A DNA stretch of 40,921 nt, taken from NCBI GenBank assembly GCA_020060085.1, contig JAGVAW010000345.1:1-40921 (forward strand), in the 5' to 3' direction. Made by a program: the position numbers and the translations under genes. Shown one piece after another: positions 1 through 8,156 of the stretch (position 1 is the stretch's first letter; each line of letters starts with the position of its first letter). The notes under the pieces are model-generated. The model was not told the DNA's origin and ran no database searches. It saw nothing but the letters and a program-made list of their open reading frames with translations. Origin of the DNA: Desulfobacterales bacterium (GTDB lineage Bacteria; Desulfobacterota; Desulfobacteria; Desulfobacterales; Desulfatibacillaceae).

Positions 1-1313
1 GCATGAACATATTGCACATAAAACACGGGGTTGTCGTTGGATTTTTCCTTGGCAAGCTCCAAGTCAAAATCCAGGGGGCTGTCGTGGTGGCGGGTGAGAA
101 ATAAAAACCTTGCAGCATCCTTGCCCACCTCATCAACAACCTCTTTCAGTGTGACAAACTCGCCAGACCGGGTGCTCATGGCAAGGGGCTGGCCGCCCCG
201 AAGCAGGTTAACAAGGGTCACAAGAAGGGCGGTAAAGGATTCCTGTTGCCTGCCCAAAGCCTGGACAGCCGCATTAATCCGGTTCACATATCCGTGATGG
301 TCTGCCCCCCAGATGTCGATTATTCGCTCAAAGCCCCGATCAAACTTGTTCTTGTGGTAGGCAATGTCCGAAGCAAAATAGGTGGTAAGGCCGTTGGCGC
401 GCACAACAACCCTGTCTTTTTCATCATTGTATTTTTCCGTGGCAAACCAGAACGCCCCGTCCTTCTGGTAAATCTGGCCCTTTTCCTTGAAAAAGGCCAG
501 GGCCTCTTCCACAGCACCGGAATCATATAGGCTCTGCTCGGAGAACCAGCGGTCGTAACGAACCCCAAAGTCCTCCAAATCCTTGCGTATTCCCGCAAGA
601 ATGGCCTCTGCTGCAAATCTGGCGCAAAAGGCAATGGCCTCATCTTCACCCATTTCCAGAAGGCCGGGCTGTTTATTCAGGGCATCTTGAGCCAGATCCC
701 GGATATAATCGCCCTGGTAGCCGTCTTGGGGAAAATCCACTGCAATTCCGCCAAGCTCTTTGGCCCGCATATAGACCGAAAGACCCAGAGTGCGAATCTG
801 GCGGCCCGAATCATTGATGTAGTATTCCCGCTGCACAGCATGGCCCGTGGCGGCAAGCACATTGGCAAGGCTGTCCCCCACAGCCGCGCCCCGGCCATGA
901 CCCACATGAAGGGGGCCTGTGGGATTGGCGGAAACAAACTCCACCTGAACCTTTTGCCCTTCCCCCAGGTTGCTGCGGCCAAAATCCACGCCTTTTTCCA
1001 GAACCTCAACCAGCACGCTGTTCCAGGCCTCCCGGCGCACATAAAAATTGAGAAAGCCCGGTCCTGCCACCTCAATTTTTTCGATTACGCCCTGCCTGTC
1101 ATCCACAGAATCCTGAATAATCCTGGCGATTTTGGCAGGGGCCATGCGGGCCGCTTTTGCGCAAACCATGGCCCAGTTGGTGGCAAAATCGCCATGCTGC
1201 TCAATCTTTGGCTCCTCAAGGCTCGGCAAGGGATAATCCGCCTGGGGAAGAAGGCCCTGCTGGCAGGCCCTGTCAATGGCTTCCCTTAAAATTCCGATTA
1301 TTTCATTTTTCAT
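1..1313 (-). CDS. argS: Arginyl-tRNA synthetase, 3' end cut by the window edge
   Basis: Class I aminoacyl-tRNA synthetase that charges tRNA-Arg in the cytoplasm. The minus-strand frame opens with ATG at 1313 and runs off the left edge still open, giving about 437 codons of the usual 550-580. The translation begins [13 protein letters not shown] and contains the N-terminal additional domain. It then shows the class I HIGH-type signature as [16 protein letters not shown] and continues through the ArgRS core ([31 protein letters not shown]). A KMSKS-like segment reads [11 protein letters not shown]. The missing part is the C-terminal anticodon-binding domain. It is divergent from plsY, with about 200 bp between the two starts. 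Confidence 0.95.
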   Translation of the reverse strand, partial: MKNEIIGILREAIDRACQQGLLPQADYPLPSLEEPKIEQHGDFATNWAMVCAKAARMAPAKIARIIQDSVDDRQGVIEKIEVAGPGFLNFYVRREAWNSVLVEVLEKGVDFGRSNLGEGQKVQVEFVSANPTGPLHVGHGRGAAVGDSLANVLAATGHAVQREYYINDSGRQIRTLGLSVYMRAKELGGIAVDFPQDGYQGDYIRDLAQDALNKQPGLLEMGEDEAIAFCARFAAEAILAGIRKDLEDFGVRYDRWFSEQSLYDSGAVEEALAFFKEKGQIYQKDGAFWFATEKYNDEKDRVVVRANGLTTYFASDIAYHKNKFDRGFERIIDIWGADHHGYVNRINAAVQALGRQQESFTALLVTLVNLLRGGQPLAMSTRSGEFVTLKEVVDEVGKDAARFLFLTRHHDSPLDFDLELAKEKSNDNPVFYVQYVH

Positions 1314-1517
1314 GTTGGCACTATAAATTTCTTGTCAAAACAGTTAATTGAGTTAAAACGCTGGAGTTGTATTGTCTTTTTGGCTCTGTGTCAAGGTTTT
1401 GGGCAGGGGCAGGCCCCAAAATTAAGCTTCCCGCCCTGTTTGACCCTTTTGCCAAAAAAAGGCATTCTTGCCAATATTGTTTCTTGGCTTTGGCCTGCAA
1501 CAATAAGGAGCAGCTTT

Positions 1518-2117
1518 ATGATTCTATGGATTTTGCTGCCATTGGGGGCCTGGCTTCTTGGCTCAATAGCCTTTGGTGCTCTGCTTGTGCGCTGGAAAAC
1601 AGCTTCAGATATCCGGGCGCAGGGTTCCGGCAACATCGGGGCCACCAATGTTTACCGCATTCACGGCAAAGCCCTGGGGGCCGCCACCCTGGCCCTTGAT
1701 GCAGCCAAGGGCGCAATCCCTGTTGCCCTGGCCCTTTTTTTAGCCCCGGCAAACCCCCACCTTGCCCCTGTGGTCGGCCTCTTTGCCCTGCTGGGCCACT
1801 GCTTTCCGGCATATTCTTACCTGAAAGGCGGCGGCAAGGGTGTTGCAACAGCCGCCGGTGCAGCCCTTGTGCTTTCTCCTATCACCCTTGGGGCTTCCCT
1901 TGGGGCCTTTATTCTGGCGCTGATTATAGGGGGCCGGGTTTCGGCTGGCTCCCTGGCCGCAGCAGCCTGCCTGCCACTTTTCGGTTGGCTTTTCGGTCTG
2001 CCCTTCTTCACAGTTTTTATTTTCGCCATCATGGCCCTTGTTGTCTTTGTCCGCCATCAGGCCAACATTGCCCGCCTGCTTGCAGGCACGGAGCCAACGC
2101 TTCGGGACAAAAAGTGA
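1518..2117 (+). CDS. plsY: Glycerol-3-phosphate acyltransferase PlsY
   Basis: Integral membrane acyl-phosphate:glycerol-3-phosphate acyltransferase, the first acylation step of phospholipid synthesis. The 199-residue product is the normal family length and is almost entirely hydrophobic, with about five membrane segments. Conserved PlsY motifs are visible: GSGNIGATNVYR near residue 40, a LKGGGKGVAT segment near residue 105, and the C-terminal VRHQANIARLLAGTE. I chose ATG 1518 because AAGGAG lies at 1505-1510, seven bases upstream. The frame stays open further upstream to 1332, but that part has no family similarity. It converges with hypF, leaving 15 bp between the stop codons. Confidence 0.94.
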   Translation: MILWILLPLGAWLLGSIAFGALLVRWKTASDIRAQGSGNIGATNVYRIHGKALGAATLALDAAKGAIPVALALFLAPANPHLAPVVGLFALLGHCFPAYSYLKGGGKGVATAAGAALVLSPITLGASLGAFILALIIGGRVSAGSLAAAACLPLFGWLFGLPFFTVFIFAIMALVVFVRHQANIARLLAGTEPTLRDKK

Positions 2118-2132
2118 AGCATTGAAGACCGA

Positions 2133-4469
2133 TCAGGCTCCCTTTGCCTTGCCCTCTTTTGCCAGGGCTGCGGCTACTGCAGCCTGTCCCAGGCTTATGC
2201 CTCCGTCCCCTGTTGGCACAAGCCTGTGGATGAGCACTTTTTCCATGCCGCCTTCCTTGAGAAGGCGGATCATCTGCCTTAAAAGCAGGGCATTCTGAAA
2301 GACCCCTCCGGAAAGGGCCGCTGTTTTAACGCCGGTTTTTTTGCTCCAATAAAGGCAGGATTGGGTAAAAACCCGTGCAACCGTGTTGTGAAACCGGGCA
2401 CTTATTATTGATGCCGGAACTTTGCTGTGGATGTCTGCCACAACAGCCCGGACAATTTGCCCGGCTGGAATTATCTTTGGCGAAGTATCTTTTGAAAGGA
2501 TTTCGTAGGTCTGCCTTTCCTTTTGATGGGCAATTGACTCCAGCAGCATGGCCGCATGGCCCTCGTGGGCCGATTCCAGGCAGATGCCACAAAGGGCTGC
2601 AACCGCATCAAACAGCCTGCCAAGGCTTGTTGTGACAGGGCTGTTTATGCCCCTTTTTATCATTTTGCACACAATATTTATATGCTCTTTAGGTATGGCG
2701 GCTAGGGCTGGCGCTTGGGGCGCATTTTCGCCAAAGGCATTTGCCAGGTGGCTTAAAGCCATGCGCCAGGGCTGGCGGGCAGCCGCATCGCCCCCAGGCA
2801 GGGCAACTGGCTCAAGGTGGGCCAGCCTTTTGCAGGAAATAAAATCCGCCAGAAGAGTCTCTCCACCCCACACGGTGTTGTCCGGCCCCAGCCCCGCGCC
2901 GTCTGCGCAAATGCCTATAACCGGGCCGCAAAAGCGGTTTTCCGCCATGCAGGAAGCAATGTGGGCATGGTGATGGCCTATGCGGAAAACAGGAAGGCCC
3001 CGCCCCCCTGCATATTCCAGGCCCGGATGCCCGGCAAGCAGGTCGCAGGCAGCAATTTCCGGCTGAATTTGGGTGATTTTTTCCAGATGAGCTATGACAT
3101 CAAGGAAAAACCGCCTGGACTCAAGGCTTTCAAGCCCTCCTATGTGCTGGCTCAAAAAGGCCTTGTCGCCATCTGCCAGGCAAACGGTGTTCTTAAGCCA
3201 TGCACCGCAGGCAAGCACAGGCAGAACCCTTTGCCTTAAAAAAACCGGGGCAGGCACAAAGCCCCTGCTGCGGCGCAAAAAAATGGGCCTGCGGCCTGAA
3301 GCCCTCATCACCGAATCATCGCAGGCAGCAACAATGGGCCTGTTGTGAACCAGAAAAAAATCCGCCACACCCGAAAGGCAGTCAAAGGCTTCCGTATTTT
3401 TTGTGCAGATGGGCTGGTTGCTTATGTTGCCGCTAGTCATAACAAGAGCGGAAAAATCTTTGACCAGAAGATGATGAAGCGGCGTGTATGCAAGCATTAC
3501 AGCCACATGGGAAAGCCCTGGGGCAACCTGCCCGGCCAGGGGCGAGCCTGCCCGCTTTTTGGCAAGAACCGCTGGCCGGGCCGGGCTTTTGAGCAGGGCA
3601 TCTTCTGTGACGGAAAAAAGAGCCACAGCCCTTGCAGCCTCCAGGTCCGCGCACATAACAGCAAAGGGCTTTGCGGGCCGGGCCTTTCTTTTTCGCAACA
3701 GCCCCACAGCCTGCGGGTTGGCGGCATCGCAGCAGAGATGAAAACCTCCCAGCCCCTTGATTGCAACAATGGCACCATTTTTTATGAGGCGGGCAGCCTC
3801 CCCCACAGGATCTTTTGTTTTCACCGCCTCCTTGTCGGCGGTAAAAAGGCTCACCATTGGCCCGCATTGGGGGCAGGCATTGGGCTGGGCATGAAAGCGC
3901 CGGTCATTGGGGTTGCAATATTCCGCCAGGCATTCCGGGCACATGGCAAAGCCCTGCATGGAGGTGGCGGCCCTGTCGTAAGGAAGGCCAAGGGCAATGG
4001 TAAAGCGCGGCCCGCACTGGGTGCAGTTGGTAAAGGGATAGCCAAAGCGCCGGTCGTCAGAATCGCAGACCTGGGCAAGGCAGAAATCGCAAACCGCCAC
4101 ATCCGGGGGCAGGCCTGTCCGGGCAGGGCTGGGCGCAAGACTTGGCTTAACGGAAAAGCTTGAAAGGCCTGACAAGGGGATTTTTTTTGTTTTTATCCGC
4201 TCAATGCGGGCAAGGGGCGGGGCCTCGGCCTTTACGCGCCTTACAAAGGCTTTCAGGCAATCTTTATGGCCCTGGGCCTCTATCCTGACACCTAGGGAGG
4301 TGTTCGCCACCTGTCCGCAAAGGCCCATTTCCTTTGCAAGGCGATATACAAAGGGCCTAAAGCCAACACCCTGCACAGTGCCGCTTACGGTTATGACAAG
4401 GGCCTGGCGATTCTTGTCCGGGTTTTTGCAGGAATTGGCGCCAAAAAGGTTTTTGCTCCTGTTGCTCAT
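2133..4469 (-). CDS. hypF: Carbamoyltransferase HypF
   Basis: Makes the thiocarboxamide on HypE from carbamoyl phosphate and ATP, the source of the cyanide ligands of the [NiFe] centre. All domains are present in its 778 residues. An acylphosphatase domain (VSGTVQGVGFRPFVYRLA) comes first. Two zinc fingers follow (CDFC...CTQC and CPEC...CPQC, roughly residues 125-205). Next is a YrdC-like domain (IKNGAIVAIKGLGGFHL), then a Kae1-like domain with HHHAHIASCMAEN and LSGGVFQNALL. It is the last gene of the hydrogenase operon. Its ATG overlaps the hypC stop by 4 bp (ATGA), so the two are probably translationally coupled. Confidence 0.97.
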   Translation of the reverse strand: MSNRSKNLFGANSCKNPDKNRQALVITVSGTVQGVGFRPFVYRLAKEMGLCGQVANTSLGVRIEAQGHKDCLKAFVRRVKAEAPPLARIERIKTKKIPLSGLSSFSVKPSLAPSPARTGLPPDVAVCDFCLAQVCDSDDRRFGYPFTNCTQCGPRFTIALGLPYDRAATSMQGFAMCPECLAEYCNPNDRRFHAQPNACPQCGPMVSLFTADKEAVKTKDPVGEAARLIKNGAIVAIKGLGGFHLCCDAANPQAVGLLRKRKARPAKPFAVMCADLEAARAVALFSVTEDALLKSPARPAVLAKKRAGSPLAGQVAPGLSHVAVMLAYTPLHHLLVKDFSALVMTSGNISNQPICTKNTEAFDCLSGVADFFLVHNRPIVAACDDSVMRASGRRPIFLRRSRGFVPAPVFLRQRVLPVLACGAWLKNTVCLADGDKAFLSQHIGGLESLESRRFFLDVIAHLEKITQIQPEIAACDLLAGHPGLEYAGGRGLPVFRIGHHHAHIASCMAENRFCGPVIGICADGAGLGPDNTVWGGETLLADFISCKRLAHLEPVALPGGDAAARQPWRMALSHLANAFGENAPQAPALAAIPKEHINIVCKMIKRGINSPVTTSLGRLFDAVAALCGICLESAHEGHAAMLLESIAHQKERQTYEILSKDTSPKIIPAGQIVRAVVADIHSKVPASIISARFHNTVARVFTQSCLYWSKKTGVKTAALSGGVFQNALLLRQMIRLLKEGGMEKVLIHRLVPTGDGGISLGQAAVAAALAKEGKAKGA

Positions 4470-4723
4470 GAATTTTCTTGGAAGGGAGCGTTTTCAGGGT
4501 CATCGTCCATACCTGCCAGGGCTTTGAGAATCTCAAGGGCCTCTTGCGCCCTGGCCGGGTCCATCTTGTGAATGCCAAAACCTGCATGAACAATTATGTA
4601 ATCACCCACAGCAGGCTCTTCAATTAAGGAAAGGTTTACGGGCAGCATCACTCCCCCGCCAGCATCCACCACACCTTGCTGGCCGTTTATTGATTCAATT
4701 CTTGCAGGCACGGCAATGCACAT
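4466..4723 (-). CDS. hypC: Hydrogenase assembly chaperone HypC
   Basis: Small chaperone of 85 residues that carries the Fe(CN)2CO unit with HypD and delivers it to the hydrogenase large-subunit precursor. The protein begins MCIAVPARIES. The invariant Cys2 that binds HypD and the precursor is therefore present once Met1 is removed. The family pattern GDYIIVHAGFGIHKMD follows at about residues 40-55. It lies 2 bp downstream of the maturation-protease gene and overlaps hypF by 4 bp. Because it sits in the structural operon, it is probably dedicated to the MvhA-type large subunit encoded two genes upstream. Confidence 0.96.
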   Translation of the reverse strand: MCIAVPARIESINGQQGVVDAGGGVMLPVNLSLIEEPAVGDYIIVHAGFGIHKMDPARAQEALEILKALAGMDDDPENAPFQENS

Positions 4724-4725
4724 AT

Positions 4726-5214
4726 TTATTGGCCTTTCCTGTCAGCGGCCGCCAGAAATGCCCGGATGTCATGGGCAACCGCCTCCACAAGACCAGGAAA
4801 AAGCCCGGCCAGAGCAGGGGTAAGCTCTTTGCCAAAGGCTATTTCGCAGCCTGCTGTTATGCCATAAATCCGGGCAAGTTGCGGCATCTCCTGCCCAAAA
4901 AGGCTGCGGCCAAGCTCAAGAACCGAAATCAGATCCAGGCCGTGGGAGGATGCTGTGTGGCGGCCCGCCTCCCAGGGGGAAACCAGGCGCAGCTCCCCAA
5001 TGCTGCTGCCTTCATCCAAAAGGGCGTCCACCACAAACAAAAGGGAGTATCCACGGGCCTTTTCCAGTATTTCCAGGTTTGCAAAGGCGCTTTTTTCCGT
5101 GTCCAGCCCGTCAATTCGGCCCTTTAAGGCCTCTGCAATGCGCAGGCCCACCCCGTCATCAGACAAAATGGGGCTGCCAAGCCCCAGCAGCAGGGCGTGG
5201 GACTTCTTTTTCAC
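4726..5214 (-). CDS. Hydrogenase maturation endopeptidase (peptidase M52)
   Basis: Nickel-dependent protease that trims the C-terminal tail of the [NiFe] large subunit after metal insertion. It has 162 residues, typical of the HyaD/HycI/HoxM family. The N-terminal motif reads GLGSPILSDDGVGLRIAEAL, where most members have GIGN in place of GLGS. The later acidic position (FVVDALLDEG) and the histidine (ASSHGLDLISVLELG) that help bind nickel are present. It starts with GTG at 5214, overlapping the mvhA stop codon as GTGA, so translation is coupled to its substrate's gene. The substrate is inferred to be the adjacent MvhA-like protein, which keeps a 25-residue tail after the DPCxxCxTH motif. Confidence 0.93.
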   Translation of the reverse strand: MKKKSHALLLGLGSPILSDDGVGLRIAEALKGRIDGLDTEKSAFANLEILEKARGYSLLFVVDALLDEGSSIGELRLVSPWEAGRHTASSHGLDLISVLELGRSLFGQEMPQLARIYGITAGCEIAFGKELTPALAGLFPGLVEAVAHDIRAFLAAADRKGQ

Positions 5215-6671
5215 GACGAGACCTCATCCAGCAGGCAGCCATTTTTGTCCCTTATGACGATTTTGATGGGAATGCGGCCCGGCAGGCTGTGGGTGGCACA
5301 GGCCAGGCAGGGGTCGTAGGCCCGAAAGGCCATTTCCACCTCGTTAAGCAGGCTTGGGCTTGCCTTGCCGTTTTTTATGCGGCTTTGGGCTGCATTTTTA
5401 ACGGAAAGGCATATGGGGCCTGCATTGTGCTGGGTGGCCACAACCAGGTTAACCTTGGTTAAAATGCCATTTTCATCAGTTTCGTAGTGGTGGAAAAGGG
5501 TACCCCGCGGGGCTTCCACACAGCCTATGCCCTTTTGCACAAGTTGCAGATTCATGTTGCGGATGTCCCGGCTTGTAAGCTCATCCGCGTTTGCGATGGC
5601 GCAGTTTCTTTCCGCAGCCATAAGCGCGCAGATGAGCCTTGCCCAGTGGAAGGCAAGGGTATGGCCCGAAGGCCTGCCCCCCAGAAACTCGAACATTTTG
5701 TCGCGTTCTGCCTGGGCAAGGGGGGTGGCCATACCGCCTGCAACATTCAACCGGGCCAGGGGGCCAACCCGATAAAGGCTTGTTCCCTGGCCGGGGGTAA
5801 GGCCCTTCCAGCCCCTTTCCTTTAAAAAGGGCAGCTTCACAAAGGTCCACGGCTCCACATGCTCGGCAATAAAGCTGGCGTAATCCTTGGGATCAAAAAG
5901 GGCCAGGCGGCTTCCATCCACATCGCAAACAGCCACCTTGCCATCATAAAAGGCCACCTTGTCATTTTCATCCACAAGGGCCATGGAGCAGAGATCCAAC
6001 TGATAGGCCGGGCTGTGTAACATTTCCCCAAAGTGCTTGTCGTTTAAAATCAAATCCTTGAAAAGGGTTAGGGCATACCGGGCGAAATCCAGGGTCTGAT
6101 CTGCCGTCTTGCGGATAATGTCGCGCTCTTCAGGGCGGATGGCGCGAGGCACGCCGCCGGGAAGCCCGCCTTCGGGGTGAGGGGCCTTGCCGAAAACAAG
6201 TCGGATGATGTCCCGGTTTTTCTTGCGGATGTCTATGACCTTTTCGCCAATTTCCCTGCCCAGCTTGCCCACCACGCCAACAATGTTGCGCAGGGCCGGG
6301 TCAATGTCTTGCCCCAGCAGAAGATCCGGGGCTGCCAGAAAGAAAAAGTGGACATAATGATCCTCAATGAAGAAGGCGTTGTATTCCAGCTCGCGGATGA
6401 GGCGCGCTGGCAGGGGCGGCTCAACAGACCACAGGGCATCTAATGCCTTGGTGGCGGCCATGTGGTGGGCCGAAGGGCATACTCCGCAGATATTGGGCGC
6501 AATGCGGGTCATTTCCTCTGCAGGCCGGCCAAGGCAGAAAACCTCAAAGCCCCTCAACTCCGTGACCTGCCAGTAGGCATCTTCCACATTCCCGCTGTCA
6601 TCAAGGAATATCTCTATCTTGCCGTGGCCTTCAAGCCTTGTGATGGGGTTGATGGTTATGCGGCTGCTCAT
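5211..6671 (-). CDS. mvhA: [NiFe] hydrogenase large subunit, MvhA-like (group 3)
   Basis: Catalytic subunit holding the NiFe active site. It has 486 residues. The N-terminal cysteine pair is in ICGVCPSAHH (Cys62, Cys65) and the C-terminal pair in DPCLACATH (Cys455, Cys458). All four nickel ligands are cysteines, with no selenocysteine codon. The 25 residues after His461 are the expected propeptide for the adjacent protease. The protein lacks any Tat signal or membrane anchor, and its neighbours mvhG and mvhD indicate a cytoplasmic F420-non-reducing (group 3c-type) enzyme. ATGA overlap with mvhG upstream and GTGA overlap with the protease downstream show tight coupling. Confidence 0.95.
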   Translation of the reverse strand: MSSRITINPITRLEGHGKIEIFLDDSGNVEDAYWQVTELRGFEVFCLGRPAEEMTRIAPNICGVCPSAHHMAATKALDALWSVEPPLPARLIRELEYNAFFIEDHYVHFFFLAAPDLLLGQDIDPALRNIVGVVGKLGREIGEKVIDIRKKNRDIIRLVFGKAPHPEGGLPGGVPRAIRPEERDIIRKTADQTLDFARYALTLFKDLILNDKHFGEMLHSPAYQLDLCSMALVDENDKVAFYDGKVAVCDVDGSRLALFDPKDYASFIAEHVEPWTFVKLPFLKERGWKGLTPGQGTSLYRVGPLARLNVAGGMATPLAQAERDKMFEFLGGRPSGHTLAFHWARLICALMAAERNCAIANADELTSRDIRNMNLQLVQKGIGCVEAPRGTLFHHYETDENGILTKVNLVVATQHNAGPICLSVKNAAQSRIKNGKASPSLLNEVEMAFRAYDPCLACATHSLPGRIPIKIVIRDKNGCLLDEVSS

Positions 6672-7663
6672 GGGCGCTCCTTGTCAAGGGGGTGCATTTT
6701 CAATGCAGCCTTGCCCAGTATGGATACGGGCTGGGTGAAACGGTAAAAAAGGCCTGCCGGGTCAGGAATTGTTTCCACAAGCTGGGCCAGATCAAAATAC
6801 TGCTCTGTTCTTAAAATGGATGCCAGGGCGGACAGATGTTTTGTTCCTGCGTCCTCCACACCTGCAACCGGGCCGAAGCAGCCCCGGCATGGCATATTGT
6901 TGCGTATGCAGGTTTCTCCGCAGCCGCTTCGGGTGGCAGGCCCCATGCACAGAATGCCTTCCTCCAGAAAACAGTAATCCGGGTCTGTTTCAATGGTATG
7001 AATCTGCCTTATCTGATGGATTTCCAGGCGCGCGGGCTTTTTGCGGTTACGCGGGCACACATCGCACAAGGCCCGGCGGGGGGCAAGGGCAGAGCCTTTG
7101 GGCGGCAGGTCCCCTGCAAGCACGGCATTTATGGCCTGGCTTATGAGGTGGGGTGGAGGCGGGCAGCCGGGCAGAAAATAATCCACATCTATGACCTGCT
7201 TTATGGCCCGCACCTTTTCGTGGAAGGCCGGAAGGGTAAGTTCGTGGCCGTTGACAAGGCTTTTTTCCTGGGGAATGGTTCCCTCCGGGTTTTCGACAGT
7301 CGGCGCATCCCTGTAAACAAAATCCAGTATTTCCTGACGGCCAACAAAATTTGCAAGGCCCGGCGTGCCGCCAAAGCAGGCACAGGCACCAAGGGCAAGC
7401 ACAAGCCCTGCCTTTTGCCGCAGCAGCCGGGCAATTTCCAGGTGCTCGTCATTGCGCACGCAGCCGCTTATTATGGCAAGGGCCAGGCTGCAATCGGAAA
7501 GAGCCTGAACATCCTGGTACTTGTAATCCAGGGCAACAGGCCAAAGGACAATGTCCAGCTTGTCGGCCACATCCAGAAGCCCAGCGTCCAGATCCACCAC
7601 TGCCATATCGCAGCCGCCGCAGGCTCCAAGCCATGTTATGGCGACTTTTGGTTTTTGTGCCAT
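6668..7663 (-). CDS. mvhG: [NiFe] hydrogenase small subunit, MvhG-like
   Basis: Electron-transfer subunit that carries three Fe-S clusters from the NiFe site toward MvhD. It has 331 residues and begins MAQKPKVAITWLGACGGCDMAV, so it has no Tat leader, consistent with a cytoplasmic enzyme. Proximal cluster ligands are Cys15, Cys18, a cysteine in LGACACFGG (94/96) and Cys166 in GCPPPP. The distal and medial cluster cysteines are at 199 and 202 (CDVC), then 230, 238, 247, 251, 258 and 261. Its ATG is 31 bp downstream of the mvhD stop, and its stop overlaps the mvhA start. Confidence 0.95.
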   Translation of the reverse strand: MAQKPKVAITWLGACGGCDMAVVDLDAGLLDVADKLDIVLWPVALDYKYQDVQALSDCSLALAIISGCVRNDEHLEIARLLRQKAGLVLALGACACFGGTPGLANFVGRQEILDFVYRDAPTVENPEGTIPQEKSLVNGHELTLPAFHEKVRAIKQVIDVDYFLPGCPPPPHLISQAINAVLAGDLPPKGSALAPRRALCDVCPRNRKKPARLEIHQIRQIHTIETDPDYCFLEEGILCMGPATRSGCGETCIRNNMPCRGCFGPVAGVEDAGTKHLSALASILRTEQYFDLAQLVETIPDPAGLFYRFTQPVSILGKAALKMHPLDKERP

Positions 7664-7694
7664 GCGCTGACCTCCTGCAAGCTTCCTTTAGGTT

Positions 7695-8147
7695 TCAGGC
7701 CCTTGCCGGAAAAGAATCCCTGCCCGATTCCCCGCCTGCCGCAAGGCTGTCGGCAAAAAGCCGGGCCGGGCCTAAAGGCGCAATCTGGGATGCCATGTCT
7801 CGCACAAGGGCCGGAATTTTTTCTCCGTCAGGATTCATGGCCGCAATCACGCGCAGGCGTCTGGAATCCAGGCCCCAGGCAGGCAGGATGCGCTGGAGCA
7901 GAAAGACCTTGGCCTCTGTCTTGAAATTGCCGTCCTGAAGGTGGCAGTCTCCCTCCGGGCAGACAAGAATAAGAATTCCATCCGCCCCCTTTGCAAAGGC
8001 TTCAAGAATGTGAGTTGCGTCTATTTTGCCGGAGCAGGCCACAGGCACCCAGTGATCCACGCCCTTTAGGCTCTCCTTGTGCGGGTCCAGGTAGCCCCAG
8101 CCAAACTTGCAGGAAAAGCAGACTATGCGCGGGTTGTAATCCTTCAC
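7695..8147 (-). CDS. mvhD: MvhD-like [2Fe-2S] electron-transfer subunit
   Basis: In methanogens MvhD passes electrons from the Mvh hydrogenase to the flavoprotein HdrA. Here 150 residues give the whole conserved domain. The five cysteines are Cys10 and Cys13 (CFSC), Cys38 (VACSGKID), Cys63 and Cys68 (VCPEGDCHL), and the GDCH motif typical of the family is intact. The segment ILEAFAKGADGILILVC matches the family core. The gene is 9 bp downstream of the flavoprotein gene, so in this operon the acceptor of MvhD is most likely that flavoprotein and not HdrA. That partner assignment is inference from context. Confidence 0.93.
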   Translation of the reverse strand: MKDYNPRIVCFSCKFGWGYLDPHKESLKGVDHWVPVACSGKIDATHILEAFAKGADGILILVCPEGDCHLQDGNFKTEAKVFLLQRILPAWGLDSRRLRVIAAMNPDGEKIPALVRDMASQIAPLGPARLFADSLAAGGESGRDSFPARA

Positions 8148-8156
8148 CTTGCCTCC

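Noticed and set aside
3345-4163. 272-codon plus-strand frame inside hypF
   Set aside because: Shadow of hypF; Gly/Lys/Ala-rich with no family resemblance.
6836-7924. Long plus-strand open frame (362 codons) across mvhG and mvhD
   Set aside because: It is antisense to two clear hydrogenase genes, its translation has no recognisable domain, and it reflects GC-rich codon positions.
5211-8147. Selenocysteine in the hydrogenase subunits
   Set aside because: All expected metal-ligand positions in MvhA, MvhG and MvhD are cysteine codons, with no in-frame TGA.
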